Assembly: GCA_036927565.1 (NCBI GenBank)
Contig: JAYESD010000001.1
Coordinates: forward strand, 114,929,110-114,993,109
Origin: Tuctoria greenei
Taxonomy: Eukaryota > Streptophyta > Magnoliopsida > Poales > Poaceae
Reading direction: 5' to 3'
Length of the DNA stretch: 64,000 nt
Shown: positions 11,695-23,181 of the stretch, piece by piece
Position numbering within the stretch: the first letter of the stretch is position 1
Layout of the letters: every line of letters begins with the position of its first letter
Position numbers and translations under genes: made by a program
Notes under the pieces: generated by a model
Database searches by the model: none
What the model saw: the letters and a program-made list of their open reading frames with translations, nothing else
What the model was told of the DNA's origin: nothing

Positions 11695-12574
11695 TGTCGG
11701 TACCCTCCATACCGGATACCCCTTGGGATTGAAAAGATCACAAGGAAACTCCATCTACCAGATTTGAAGACCTCCGAAGGCCCCACGTGTCAGGCGTAAC
11801 CAGACCTGCTTCCCCGACATGGTTAGTCCTAGGGTCGCCACGTGTATCATAAGATCGGAGCTATCACCCATACATGGGAAGCTCCGGTCGGAATACTAGT
11901 ATGGAACCCTCGGACCTAACCCTAGGCAGAGGGAAGCTCCGGTACTGACACGTGTCAAACAGCACCGGAACTACCCGTCCACGATAGTAAGCTCCGGAGC
12001 TGTCACGTGGCAACCGCCGAACCTTCAGCTTCAACAATCAGGCTAGTGGACCCCCAACAGCTTCAGACCTTCAAGGAGAAATCAAAGACTTCAAGACCCG
12101 ATTAAGTGTCATTAATACCATATTAATGACACACGATCAGATGGCCCTTAATACTGGTAACAACACTGTTAAGGCCCGTTACAAGGCTATTAAGGGCAAT
12201 TAACCTCCTTAATTGTGTATCAAGTATGTGTAACCACTGGGGCCAGCTGTTGGGCCAGGCCAACGTTGTAATGACCAGTCCTTGTACTATAAAAGGACTG
12301 GTCAACGATACACAAGAGACGGTCCTAGACCTCTACTGAACTCCCTGAGCTAGACGAGCTTCTTCTTCTCGACCTTCTTCTAGACTCACACGCTTAATAC
12401 ATCACCAACACACCACGTGGAGTGGGGTATTATTCTTAGGCAGCCCGAACCACGTAAATCTCTGTGTACACTTGCCGTTCACCTTCTTGAATCTCTGCGC
12501 GCCCATTACCGAAGCACAACTTCTTGATCTACCTAAGGTAGTGTTGGGAGATCTACCAAATCCAAACGCCGACA
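11695..12574 (+). repeat. 3' LTR of Tat copy A (880 bp)
   Basis: Begins TGTCGGTACCC and ends GCCGACA, so it has TG...CA ends. Its last 300 bp match 214-513. It is related to, but clearly different from, the 852-bp LTRs of copy B. It contains a TATA box (CTATAAAAGG) and a U3 palindrome (12106-12132). Confidence 0.92.
12106..12132. promoter_or_regulatory. U3 palindrome of the Tat LTR
   Basis: Two perfect 11-bp arms, GTGTCATTAAT and ATTAATGACAC, flank a 5-bp loop. In copy B the arms are 15 bp (TTAAGTGTCATTAAT), at 25698-25732 and 37810-37844. The conserved position, about 170 bp upstream of the TATA box, suggests a dimeric factor site; that role is inference. Confidence 0.6.
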
Positions 12575-13796
12575 TGGCTGATGCAGCAAACGCTGAACTT
12601 CAAGTAGTATAGTTTTGAATGTAAAATTAGTGCACCACCCCTACGAAATATAAATTTAAGCAACATAAGAAACCAGTTCAAATTAGTTCGGCAACAATTG
12701 CTAATTACATGAGAAAATAGGTCTATCTTCAGTCTCTTGATCAAGAATCCCAATGCAGAGTGCTCCTGAGCGATGGGCATTTGGGTGGAAGAAATCACTT
12801 GGAAAGGCGCATATTGGAGGCACCAATGGATAGTCCTCTGAGAAGGAGATTGTCAGGGGTTAGTAACCACCTTCCCAGTCAGTTTACAAAGGAAATTCAT
12901 TAATAGGAGGATGATGGTTAAACTCATATTGTGCTTGTTCTTCATGAATTACCCCTTTTTTACCAGGAACGATGCACTGCCACTTCAATAAATCTCCCGA
13001 ATCAGGCTTCGCAGAGAAGCCCTACGCAGACGAAAAAACAAAACTTAAGTTAAGTTCATCAGTCCATTGAAGATCTACATATATACAACTATGCGGCCGG
13101 TGTGCCATATGTACATACATGAGGATGATTCTTGCGCCACGCCGAGCACTCCTCCTTCACTCGACAACGTGCCAAGCCGATACCAGCCATGAATAGTGAC
13201 AACGATGAGGAGGACGGCGACGGTGACAACAACGATGATAAGGACGGAGACAGTGATTACGACAAGGACAGCAATGATGACGACAATGGCAATGGCGAAC
13301 AGAGGAGGCAGTTGCACTGGAGTTGGTCGATTAGTAAAGGACCGTTGGTCGATTAGTAATAAAGGAGCAACAGAGGCGAAGAAGAGACGAGGGAGATAAA
13401 TGCAAGACGCGCATTAAGTTAAAGAGTGTCTTCCATTATCGAAGAGACGAGGGAGATAAATGAGAGATGCACTATAACAATGAGAGACGCGCGTTAATCC
13501 AAGGCGCCTCTTCCATAGTCGAAAGAGAGATGCGCGGCACGAGGTATGCGGAGAACATAATTTCGGCATGGTACAGAGACGCGTGGGACGTCCGTGCGCA
13601 ACCTTTCGTTTACCTGGGGCGGTATCGATGCGTCCCATTGTTCCATCAATGCACAAGAAACCAACCGCTCTCTCGACGACTCCACGCAGACCTTATTTAA
13701 GACGCGCCATCACCAGTGAGTTCTCCACAAGCGCGTCACTCACTTTAAATCCTCTTCTTTTCTTCGTCTTCTTCGCCCCGACGACCCACCACCACC
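12575..13796. other. Unassigned intergenic DNA with low-complexity acidic-codon stretch
   Basis: No recognised gene or element boundary. It includes a GAC/GAT-rich low-complexity stretch (13190-13310), a short repeated segment (ttggtcgattagtaa) near 13322 and 13347, and AGACGCG motifs from about 13410 on. A promoter-like TTATTTAAG lies near 13694, upstream of the small ORF. Confidence 0.4.
13381..13462 (+). repeat. 22-bp direct repeat spaced 60 bp
   Basis: gaagagacgagggagataaa is followed by tg at 13381-13402 and again at 13441-13462, an exact repeat. Each copy is followed by AGACGCGC-like motifs. It may be part of the terminal repeats of a small transposon. Confidence 0.7.
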
Positions 13797-14162
13797 ATGG
13801 CCGACCTTCTGCTGCCAAGACCTCCTAGGGAGCCACCGTGCAAGATACTGTGCTGCAGCTCCCACGAGAGGTTCAACACTGAGCAGCGCCTCCTTATGGC
13901 GCAAGAGGCATACAACAATATGTCTCGCTCCATGAGTTCCTTGGGTCTGAGTACACTTCCTCAGTTTACTAGAATGGGTACCATCGACCACTACCTCTTC
14001 GGCCTCACGGGGGTGGCCGATCATCTCGACATTCTGTTCGAGACGATGACACAGGTGCTTGGCCCCGAGGGCCGCAACAACCTGGTGGAGGCGACGGAGA
14101 GCAACCTCATTCATGGGGCTGCACTGCCGGAGCAGCTGGCGCAGCCAGATCAACCGGGGTAG
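13797..14162 (+). pseudogene. Small hypothetical protein gene, probably prematurely stopped
   Basis: A 121-aa ORF starts in a strong grass-like context (CACCACCATGG) about 90 bp after a TATA-like TTATTTAAG and a pyrimidine-rich leader. I do not recognise the product; it begins MADLLLPRPPREPPC and contains NTEQRLLMAQEAYNNMSR. The reading frame continues after the TAG at 14160-14162 into a Pro/Gln stretch and an acidic Glu tail ending at 14226-14228. The TAG is therefore probably a recent CAG-to-TAG change in a protein of about 143 aa. No signal peptide or membrane segment is seen. AGACGCG-type repeats on both sides suggest that it belongs to a mobile element rather than being a host gene. Confidence 0.45.
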
Positions 14163-15250
14163 CTGGCCCAAGCTCCTGTTGCACCGTCGCAAGAGTCGCC
14201 GCCGGAGGACGAGGAGGAGGAGGAGTAGGAGTAGGAGGAGTAGGAGTAGGGTTTAGTTTTTCTTTATTGTTTTTAATACCTCTTGTTTTGTAAATATTGT
14301 TAATGAATGAATTCTATCTTTGTTTATCTATGTGATTGAATATTATCTTGTGTGTTCTTCAACTGTGTGAATGAATGAATGTGTGGTGTGTTCATCGTGT
14401 TCCTCAGGTATAATAAACAAGGATTTGATTATATTCAGGTGTCAAGTGAGAATGTGCTCTGAGTTCAGTGATGTGTGATATCAATAGTGAACCTAAGTAA
14501 AATGGAGAAATCACGAAGTTAAAGGTGACGTGAGGAATCGGAGACGCGCTTTCAATTAGAGCACGTCTCTCTTTTAGCAGAGGAGAGTGAGACGTCGGTC
14601 ATAGGAGATGTGTTGTCTTTTATGCGCGTCTTCTGCTTTTTATAGAGGATAGCGTGCCTCGGATACCAATTTAACTAGGATGGGCTTTGTTTTAACGCGT
14701 CTTCTTGTACTTTCAGTCGAGCCATGTCAGATCCTCGCTGATGCTGGCTCGTCTCGCTTAACATCATCAGAGACGCCACCTTTTAGTGCGTCACCCATCT
14801 TTGTCTCATATTATAGTTTCTTACATAGTGAAGGTTGCTTGGCCAAGATGCTTCCTAGGGTCTTTACGATCAAGTCCGAAACTTAGACATGCGTTGGACA
14901 TCAAGGAAGGTGCTGCTCCACCAAGGTTTCCTCAACGGTCGACGCTACTCCCGGACATGGAGATTTTCTCGTTGCCGCTCTGTACCGAAGCTGTTGTGCG
15001 CCTTTGTTCATCATCATCAGCTTCCTTGTTGGTTGCCCACTGCACCGAGCTTGTGGAGGGCTGCACCAACCTCTCTTCTACCTCCTCAACCGAAGTCTGT
15101 GTCGTTATCGGTCTCCATCGAGCGTGCAACACGAGCTTCTTCCTTGTCACTCAAAAATCACCGCCCACTCCGTTCCACGGTGCCAAGCGCCCTCAAGCTC
15201 GCTCCCAACCGGCACAGCGCACCAACGAGTCTGCCACAACACCCTTGTCG
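14163..15250. other. 3' flank of small ORF with AGACGCG/GCGTCT motifs
   Basis: After the acidic tail there is an AT-rich stretch with TTTTGTAAATATTG, like a plant 3' UTR. From 14545 to 14790, motifs of the form gagacgcgc, gcacgtctc, gcgcgtctt and acgcgtctt occur in both orientations, resembling those upstream at 13410-13710. The remainder, to 15250, is GC-rich without a supported gene; its ORFs have no recognisable domains. Confidence 0.4.
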
Positions 15251-17079
15251 TCCTTCAACCTCACTTCTCTAGGTATCACCTGTTTATACTGTATTTCAAA
15301 GTATTTCCCCGATTGGTTTCGTTGAACCGGGCCCTTGTGCCTAGAACTTCATGCTATACACAAAACCATCCCTCGATTCTGTGAGATTATAAGTTCTAGA
15401 CGTCCGTGGGAGTCTCCAAAAACAAGAATCAATGAAAATGATCAAGTCTAGCCTCCGTTCTTCCACTTCTTGTTGCCTCCGAGCATATGACCTAGATCAA
15501 GGGTAAACCATACTTATAGCTGATTTCCTCAAGTTTGGAGTCCTTATTCGTGTTCTCGGGGTCACCCTTCGACTATACGAGCAAATCCCGACCCATTCCA
15601 TCGAGCAGTTGCCAAGTTCGTGCTCGTTGAAATTAGTTGTCCGTCTCTATCGCCGTCGGTCATACTCGGGCCATCCCCGGTCTCTCCTATGGGCACCATT
15701 GTCTTGCCCGTGTGAAGCTAGGCCCTGGCGGCTAGATCCATGATCCTAGAAGACCTAGCGCCCAGTGCCGGCGATGTTGCAACCGTACTCTGGCGGCCGC
15801 TCACCAATTGCGCCACCCCTAACCAAGGTAGAAGATGACCGAGCTGGTCCAACCCGTCAGCCTGTGTCTCTCCCTCCGGATCCAATTGTGGCGCTGATCC
15901 TGTGTGGCTGCGGGATAATTCTTGTGACCCAGACTGTTGGCTCATTCCAATTGGCTTTAGATTTTCTATTGAATTTACCTCCAGTAAATAAATACAGAAA
16001 ATACTCCAACCTTGTAAAAATCATACCTCCTTGTATACATCTCCAAAAATATCCAGAAAAAATTTGTTAATCTCATCTCATCCAGTACTTCACCTTGGGC
16101 CAGTTTAAGTGATATGAAAATGTTCATCAATTTCTATATAATTGTTTGATTCTAAATCCTTTATAAAATAAATACAGAGTATCCCATTAAGGAAAAATTG
16201 TTAAACTTGGCCAGATATTTCCTTTTCATACCCAGTAAAAAGTTCAGCTCCATCTAAGGTGTTTAAAGAATCTTAATTAAGGATATTTTCCAAGTATTAA
16301 TAGCAATTCCAGAAAATAACAGAAACATTTTCAGAAATTAGTTGAATCTTCTAAAATCAATATCTCCCTATAGAATGATTAGAAAATTTTGAAACTAATT
16401 TTGTTGGATCACTCTTGACCTCCTCTAAACAGAGAAACAACTCTTGGCCATGTTAAATTTCATATTTCTTATGAAAATTTTGGGAAGGGTTTAGCTTCAT
16501 TGAATTTTATAGAACAGAGACTTCCTCGATATTGCTGAAATTTGCCAAGATCCCCACTCATAGAACCTAGTGTCCACAAAAAAGTCCCAGTGGGCTTGAT
16601 TTTATATAATAAACTGTGTTGCATATCACTAAGTCCAAACATTGTTTATTTCGTTTCATATTCCAATCTTCTAGGTTCACTTTGGATTTCTTCCAAGTTT
16701 CTGTAAAATGCAACTGAGACCTTCCTGGAGTCATTGTACATCATATTAGTTTTCTGTTGTCATGTATATAGTTTTCCCTCCTTGATAAACTATCTACTCT
16801 TGTCTATTGCATAGTCCATTTTTTTAAGTCGATGAGATTCCACTGATTTCTCCTCTGCCTTCCTTGCACACCGGAGGCCGAGCTGTCATTCTTAGCTTAG
16901 TTGTCATCTTATTAAGTTATAAACATCTTTACTGATCATATGACTAAGTTACATTTTCTCTTAACGCACGATCATGTCCATAGTACACGCGATGAAGGCA
17001 ATCAACACTAAGCAATACTCGGAGGCAGTGATTTCTTTGTTAGTTCAGCTGGGATGAAGTCCATGGTGGAGTTTATTAA
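15251..17079 (+). other. Probable upstream part of a chromovirus-type LTR
   Basis: AT-rich DNA with no gene. It precedes a segment (17080-18553) homologous to the chromovirus LTR. The distances in that LTR predict that the LTR here should start between roughly 15.2 and 15.9 kb, but I could not find a TG start with a matching target duplication. Confidence 0.35.
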
Positions 17080-18553
17080 CTGATCTTCAGTGACTTATAT
17101 TCTCAACCGAAGTCAAGCCCCGGTTTGCATTTAAGTCGTTTCTAAAGTATTGCTTTTATCACTACGTTGACTAGTATATGAATTGTACATTAGGCCTATT
17201 GTGTTTGAATACTCCAAATGCATGACCCACAATCCCATGGAGTATATGGGTAGGTTTAGAGCTCAATGCGTAGAATTGCAATGCTAATATTATAGGGAAT
17301 CAAGTCGAGTAGTTGGCATCTACTCACGAGATAGCGATATTATCACTTGGAATTGGTTATTATAGAGAAGGATTTATGAAACTGAATATGAGAACGGACA
17401 ACGGAATAGGATTTGATAGTGTTGTCTGTTGTGGTTAAGGACCGATCTATATGTTGCCCTACTGAGCAAGTTTTAACTGTACCAGAGTCATACTATATAT
17501 ATTGGGTGCAGGAAACCGATGTACCTTGGGAAGTCGTTGTTGAGATTTTTTCGATCGTCTCAGGCTTTCATCCGCAGCACAATAGACGGAAGCTCGCTTA
17601 CGACATCTACACAGCGTAGGGTGCATTGTAAGTGGGAATATTGTCCTAGACGATCGAATCGATTCAACTTGGGTGGGACATGGGAAAGGTTGCTGCGTAC
17701 GATGTCCATAAAGCGCACCTACGTGACTTCTAGTACGGGCGTACGTGTGGTGTGTTCCGGGTATCTTTGATTTTAGTCACCGTCCCTCGCGGTTATATGA
17801 GTACCACTTGCTCACTGAGTTGTGATGTAGTAATAAAGAGTAGTTGGAAGAATATGAATACGTTGCTATGAATAATATTTTGTTTTGTAACCTTGGTTGA
17901 ATTAGAAATAGCATAATTAAAGTTATCATTTCCAAACATTTAACTTGAATGAAGCTTATGCCGCTTTGGGCAAGTATCATCGTGGATGAAGCGTTTCTTG
18001 TTTGATTGTGGAGTTCAATATGATGCATGCTCACTGATCTCGCATTTGCTACTCTAAAACTGACAACTAATGATTAACATTCGACGAGTTGATTTTTGCA
18101 AATTTCAGCTTCTAGTCTTAAGAGTTTTCAACATGTAGAGTTTCATGCTTTAGGTTAGACGGTTAAGTCTTGCTAAACCTTCATGCTAATGATTGCTTTA
18201 TATGTGGTTTTGCAGGTTTTATATTATTGTTGCTTTTATGGGTTGTACGTGAGACCTCGAGCTATTGAAATATATCTCTCACGTGACACCATGCCGCTGC
18301 CTTCTCTTCTTCGTGTCGCCAGTGAGAAGCGTCCGCGAGCATAGACGACTTCTCTTGCTCATAGATAGGTTGAGAGTATGAGTATGTACTTTCCGCTGCG
18401 TGTGTACTGTTGTTGTACACTATGTTATAAACAATATCTTATTATGAAATAAAAACTTTGCATTTTTACTATGTCTTTTCGTGTGTGCTGTTGGGTGTCG
18501 CATCACACAGCACCACCCAATTTGATTCCTAGATAGTCGGGACCCGGTCCTCA
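17080..18553 (+). repeat. Chromovirus-family LTR, 3' half (possible solo LTR)
   Basis: This matches the reverse complement of 44728-46030. Shared blocks include the region around aagccccggt, cccatggagt near 17236, a segment around gaaaccgatgta near 17515, and cgtgtgtgctgttgggtg near 18480 followed by CACCACCC. It ends GGACCCGGTCCTCA at 18553, against GGACCCGGTCCCCA in the other copy. The orientation is opposite to that of the chromovirus at 44728-64000. No coding region of the same element lies next to it. Confidence 0.7.
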
Positions 18554-19407
18554 GAACAATCGCGTCTTCTCATGCTGTCTTGGCATCAGCCTGGACCCGC
18601 TCAAGCTCCGCTCGCATAACCACTAGCTCGGCCTCTAGTGAGCTCTGACAGCCTCGGGCTTTACTGGGAAGGCGCGACCCGTTGAATGCCAGCCGCACCA
18701 ACCTCTGCAAGAGCAACCAGGTCAAGGATCACAAAGGAACAAGCAGCAAACAAAAATACGAAGCAAAGACTAAACAAAGCACGCACCCTTGATAACTGTC
18801 TCATGAATACATCAGAACAAATCAAGGACCTGCTTAAGCCCAGCCTCCCGACTTGTCTGGACACTGACAAGCCTCGAGCACGTGTGAGCAACTCTCTCGT
18901 GAAGACGCTCCCACTCGATCTTCCCCGCGTCGACAGGCCCTAAGCAATCCCGACCTCTCGAAAGCCGCCAACGTCTGGAGGACGGCAAAACAAGGGAACA
19001 ATCGCCCGCGCCCCCAACCATCGTAGCTTGAATACTCTCCGTCCCTACAGTCCAGGTACCCTCCATATTCAGAGCCTGAGCTTGCACCATCATCAAAGCT
19101 CAGGGTTCCTCCGTCTCTGGAACCTCAGGCTCTACCACCCGCGTCTCAGTCAATAGCGTTGCCCCACGCGCTTGTCGGATTGTTGTGCCACTAGAGCCGC
19201 AAAGGTCTTCATCCTCAGCGCGTCAACTAGCACCTCCCCTTCACGTGCTGGCGTTGACACTTCCAAAATCGCCCCCGCTAGTGCCTGAAGCATCGTACAA
19301 CCCGCTTCCTCATCTGCCGATGATGCCAGAAAATTGCAGTTGTCTCCCCGCATCCGAGATGACGGGTGAGTCGTTGTTGATATTTCCTACGTACTATTAA
19401 CAATTTA
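18554..19407 (-). other. Unclassified fragment with coding-like minus-strand ORFs
   Basis: Minus-strand ORFs at 19353-19150, 19096-18812 and 18891-18661 are GC-rich and partly coiled-coil-like (for example ELERVQADAKTA near 18600). No domain is recognised. The fragment lies between the chromovirus-type LTR and the PBS at 19408. By position it could be the 5' internal part of the Athila-like element, but I cannot show that. Confidence 0.3.
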
Positions 19408-19425
19408 TCCCCGACAACAGTGTCA
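19408..19425 (-). other. Degenerate tRNA-Asp-type primer binding site
   Basis: On the minus strand this reads TGACACTGTTGTCGGGGA. The standard tRNA-Asp PBS of many gypsy elements is TGGCGCCGTTGCCGGGGA. The four differences are all G-to-A or C-to-T transitions, as expected from decay of methylated cytosine. It lies 8 bp inside the LTR end at 19434. Confidence 0.7.
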
Positions 19426-19433
19426 GAAATGCT

Positions 19434-20946
19434 TGTTGATAGTTTTTAAGTATCACCGGTGAAAGTCCGCAAGCGCACGTAAACTACTGATGTAGCGTTT
19501 TCTCTTAAAAGAGTATTCCAAACGTGTCATTTATATTCTCCCAAAGGAAGGCTAGATGGAAGCAAATCAATCATCAAATGGAGAGGATAGGTTGGTCTAG
19601 GTAGGGTTCTAGCAAGGATGGATAAAGGATAATTGGAGGTAGTGTGACACACAGAAGAGCATTCTATCCTAGGGGCTAAATGAGGCAAAGAGGGACTAGG
19701 CTAAGAGTTAGGTGGATACTCCTACTGTGCTTCTAATTTACATATACATAGTCTAAGTTAGTTACTAATAATCGTATTAATTATGAATTTTCATGCTAAG
19801 TTGATTAACACATCGGACACGAGTTTACCCTTAGCAACACTAGGTCGACTCCTGCCAAGAGCCTATGGCATAGCCGAACGTGGAGGATTACAAAGGATAG
19901 ATAGGGTTGTAATCACCTGCTGCCTACCTCTTCTCTTCAATCCGTGGGTCTACGAGACATTGAACGCTACTTATCTATCCTAGCACCATGATATCATATT
20001 AAGTAATTACCTTAAGAGTCTAGGCACAAGCCATCCTTAGGCAATGAACTAAATCATCGTTGAACCAATGTTAATACATAGCATAAGTGATTCACATTAA
20101 CATAATCATGTTATAGCTAATTAGACCATAGTGGGGGTTTTTAGTGTTTATGATGATATAATGAGAATGGTATAGCATAATCATAAATACCACTCCTACC
20201 ACATATGGAATCCACAATCAAATAAGAAATGTTTCATCCAAGTATATGAACAATAGAAGACTAAAGATAACATCTTTATTAAGTGAAAAGTCACAAATAC
20301 AAATAGGAATATGAGAGCCATACCTTTCCCAATTAGGAATTGGCAAGAGACTCCTTCTACCCCTCTCCTACTTGAACTATTGACTAGATGCTCTCCTCTC
20401 TACAGCGTAAACTCCTCTAAACCTATGGAGAATAGTGGATACAATGGAATGAATACTCAAGTGGTGTGTGTGTGAAGTGAGGGTAGGGGGTCCTATTTAT
20501 AGGTGGAGAAGGGTTGGTTCCTGCCACCAAAAGTGCGTGAATCAGTCACCACTGACTTCTTCAAGCCGGGAGGAAGGAATCGGCTGAGCCACCAGGTCGC
20601 CTGACCTTTTCTTTGCTCCAAACGGCCTGTGCTTTGTCCAGGTGGCTTTTAGGTTGGTCCCATTTACTGATATATGGTGTACAACGTTGGATTGCCTCGG
20701 ATACTTCTGTTTGTGGGCCATTTGATCCATGTGGTGCCACATGTCGATGCTTGATTGGCTAGGATGATATTTTATAGGATTGCTCCCCCTCTTTTACCTC
20801 ATTTCCTGCAATAATTCCCTGTATGCACTATTTCATTAAGAACAAGTTGAAATAGGTTAAATAGAAAGGTGATGTGTGCAAAAATGACAATTCCTTCACA
20901 TAATTGAGTTATATTGACGGGTGAAATATGGATATAACAACCGTCA
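19434..20946 (-). repeat. Athila-like gypsy LTR (about 1.5 kb, minus strand)
   Basis: On the minus strand it starts TGACGGTTGTTATATCC (at 20946) and ends ATCAACA (at 19434), with TG...CA ends. It has a TATA-like CTATAAATAGG near 20500 and an AATAAAG polyadenylation-like signal near 20280. Upstream on the minus strand is GCGTGGGGAAGTTTAT after a GCTCGGGACGAGCAAA block. That is the usual 3' tail preceding LTRs of grass Athila-type elements. A PBS follows its other end. Confidence 0.65.
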
Positions 20947-21997
20947 ATAAACTTCCCCACGCTTATCATTTGCTCGTCCCGAGCAAATTCAAGACTTTAG
21001 GTTGATGATCATAAGTTGCTACAATGTTGTATTTTTCACAAGTTTCGTGTGCACCATAGAATACTCTACCTAGTATTGCAAAAATTGGCATGGTATTTCA
21101 CCCATCTCAAGTCATTATGGGGCCTATGCCACCTCCTATTCATGGGTGGTTGAAAGATAGAATAGCAAATAGAGCACACATACCCTAGAAATCAAGTTCC
21201 ACTCAAATTTCGGAGAGTTCAATTTAGATTTTTAAGTACCTCAATTTGATTATCTCAGTCTCTCCTTTACGTGTAGTGGAAATATGTCCTCACCAAAGCA
21301 TTTTGCCTAAATTCATTCTACCACTAAATAAGGCTTGTATGTGGAGCTTTGTAGGGAATGTAGTAGACATATTTGCAACACGTAATATTGCTAAGTCAAA
21401 AAAGCAAGCCTTAGAAGAAATCAATTTAAAACTATTTGATTCAAGACTCATGCATGTGATATGGAATGGAGTGGATGTGGATATTTGAGATGACTCCTTT
21501 TTGAATAGACTCTCTTATTCTGTAGGGATGAAACATGGCTACATTTTTACTTTTTTTTTTCTCATGCTTTTGAAGTAAGCATGCTTTTTTTCTTTCTTTT
21601 TCTTGTAGCTATGTCTTCTACTTCCTTTTTATGCAATAAATTTTTGAGAGAGTACTAAGCATGAAGGGTACGAAGTTTCACTTTTTATTGTGGAATGGTG
21701 GTATGATGGGAATTTGCTTACTTCTGTTGTAGAAGTATAGCACGTGCAAGTGAAGTATTAAATGAAAGAAGTAATGAATGAAATCTCACATAGGTCTATA
21801 CTAGTTTGACAAAGCTCAATGCAAAGACAAATAGGTCTATCAATGATATATCATATGGCTTTGGTAGGTATTTCCAATCAAATGAGAGTAACTTAAATCT
21901 TTTTATAATTTTCTCCATAAATCTAAGTTTCACTTTCAAACTAGGAATAGTATCCCTATCACTATATCATATATCACAACAACTTAGAATGGATTAA

Positions 21998-22217
21998 GCT
22001 TGTGCTACCCACAATTTCCAAATCCAGGCAAAATCAACTTTAGCCAATGAGAGCAATATGTTGGAGAGTAGTAAGTTGTAAACTAGGGACTTAGGAAAAT
22101 TAAAACAGCTTATGCTACCCAAAATTTCTAAATCAAGGCAAAAGCAATTTTAGCGAATGAGAGCAATATGTTGGGGAGTAGTAAGTTGTAAACTATAGAC
22201 TTAGGAAAATTAAAACA
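21998..22217. repeat. 110-bp tandem duplication
   Basis: Units 21998-22107 and 22108-22217 both begin gctt(g/a)tgctaccc and end aaaattaaaacag, with few differences. It lies in the untranslated tail of the Athila-like element. Confidence 0.85.
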
Positions 22218-22426
22218 GAGCAACTATTCATCATTTCATCTTTGTGAATTCCAAGTCATTCTTACCGCACATCTTTTATTTTATTTGAAAGCAAATCTAC
22301 TCTACTTATTATTATAGATTTTTTCTTTTTTTATATGAAAGGTGGATGATGGGTGAATGGAAAATAAATATGCAAAGGGGTTGATACAATTTACCTCAAG
22401 TGGGGGTCCTCCGCCAAGCTTGTTCT

Positions 22427-22618
22427 TCATTCACCTCCGTGTTGAGGGTTGAACCCTTGATGACGAAAGTATGCCGTGAGATTGGTTTGTTGTTTTTGTA
22501 GCGTGGAACTGATGGTGGTGAATTGAACGTCCATGTGTTGTTGCCTGTCTTGGGTACCCTGGACATGCCCTTGGAGATTGTTGTAGATGTCATCTATTCT
22601 CACTTCAAAATCTTCCAT
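22427..22618 (-). pseudogene. Short coiled-coil-like ORF of Athila-like tail
   Basis: A 63-aa minus-strand ORF begins MEDFEVRIDDIYNNLQGHVQ and is Gln/His-rich, ending in a stop near 22427. It is followed on the minus strand by cttggcggaggacccccactt, resembling the sequence after the last ORF in grass gypsy elements. It probably is the C-terminal end of a structural or env-like protein. Confidence 0.35.
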
Positions 22619-22926
22619 ATGTCTAGTGAGATCTGTAATTCCTTGGCTATAGTCACAATGACTTCTAGCCGAAGAGGAACAAATCTTCTCATGGACGTTG
22701 GAGGCAAGCTGCTAGAGCTTGAAGTGGATAGGGGTGGCTCTCATGCGGCACCTGGCCATCCATGCCAAGATGGGCCTTTGGTCCCATATGATGGAGGTTG
22801 AGTCCATCCGGGTGCATCACCCGTTGGGTCCTCTTATGCTTCATACTCATGGACCGTGGAGGTTGTCGGAGGCATGGCCGCTCTCCTCGCGCAGCTTCTT
22901 GTTACCCTGCCAGAGACATTACTTCT

Positions 22927-23181
22927 TCAGACTTCCACGATTGGAAGAAGGTAAATTGTTAGTCTTCGACATTTGTACAAATGAAAATTTGGGTTAGATA
23001 ACTGAATTTCATTTGCAAAGCCGCGATAATAAAACATCAAAGAGCCACCTTGATCATTCTTAAGGGTATGTCCTTGCACCAAATAATCTTCATTAATTAA
23101 TTCTCTTTCATTTTCTATATACTCAAGCGAATAAAATTCTAGTGCTCCTACGCAAATGAGATACATGAAGGACAATATCAA
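22927..23181 (-). pseudogene. ORF fragment upstream in Athila-like tail
   Basis: An 84-aa minus-strand ORF with coding character (ENERELINEDYLVQGHTL, NPNFHLYKCRRLTIYLLP). No domain is recognised. Its start at 23181 overlaps the presumed junction with Sirevirus sequence near 23145, so the first residues may not belong to it. Confidence 0.3.

Larger units (their letters stand above)
1..12574 (+). mobile_element. Tat-lineage Ty3/gypsy LTR retrotransposon, copy A (left end cut by window)
   Basis: The visible order is partial 5' LTR, PBS, gag, aspartic protease, reverse transcriptase, RNase H, a second (archaeal-type) RNase H, integrase, a large antisense gene, PPT and 3' LTR. The extra RNase H between the RT-linked RNase H and integrase is the known hallmark of the Tat lineage. 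The internal part closely matches copy B (25293-38256) in gene order and protein sequence, so each copy can be used to read the other. Coding regions carry several stops and at least two frameshifts, so this copy is not autonomous. Only the right flank (tggct, 12575-12579) is visible, so the target-site duplication cannot be confirmed. Confidence 0.93.
20947..23145 (-). mobile_element. Athila-like gypsy internal 3' tail (minus strand)
   Basis: Runs on the minus strand toward the LTR at 20946. It holds two short protein-like ORFs (22927-23181 and 22427-22618), then a long AT-rich untranslated stretch with a tandem duplication (21998-22217), poly-T runs near 21550-21600, and the GCTCGGGACGAGC block near the LTR. 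The assignment rests on this layout and on the PBS type, not on a recognised catalytic domain. Confidence 0.45.

Noticed and set aside
13132..13356. Asp/Asn/Gly-rich 74-aa ORF
   Set aside because: Low-complexity GAC/GAT repeats give acidic codons in more than one frame. No start context or conserved motif.
13461..14830. CACTAT...ATAGTG ends as TIRs of a small CACTA element
   Set aside because: Only six terminal bases match and the 3-bp flanks (atg and aag) differ. I kept the region as a candidate element without defined ends.
14786..15384. ORFs of 126-179 aa on the plus strand
   Set aside because: Three overlapping frames stay open in pyrimidine-rich, GC-rich DNA. No domain and no sign of coding preference for any one frame.
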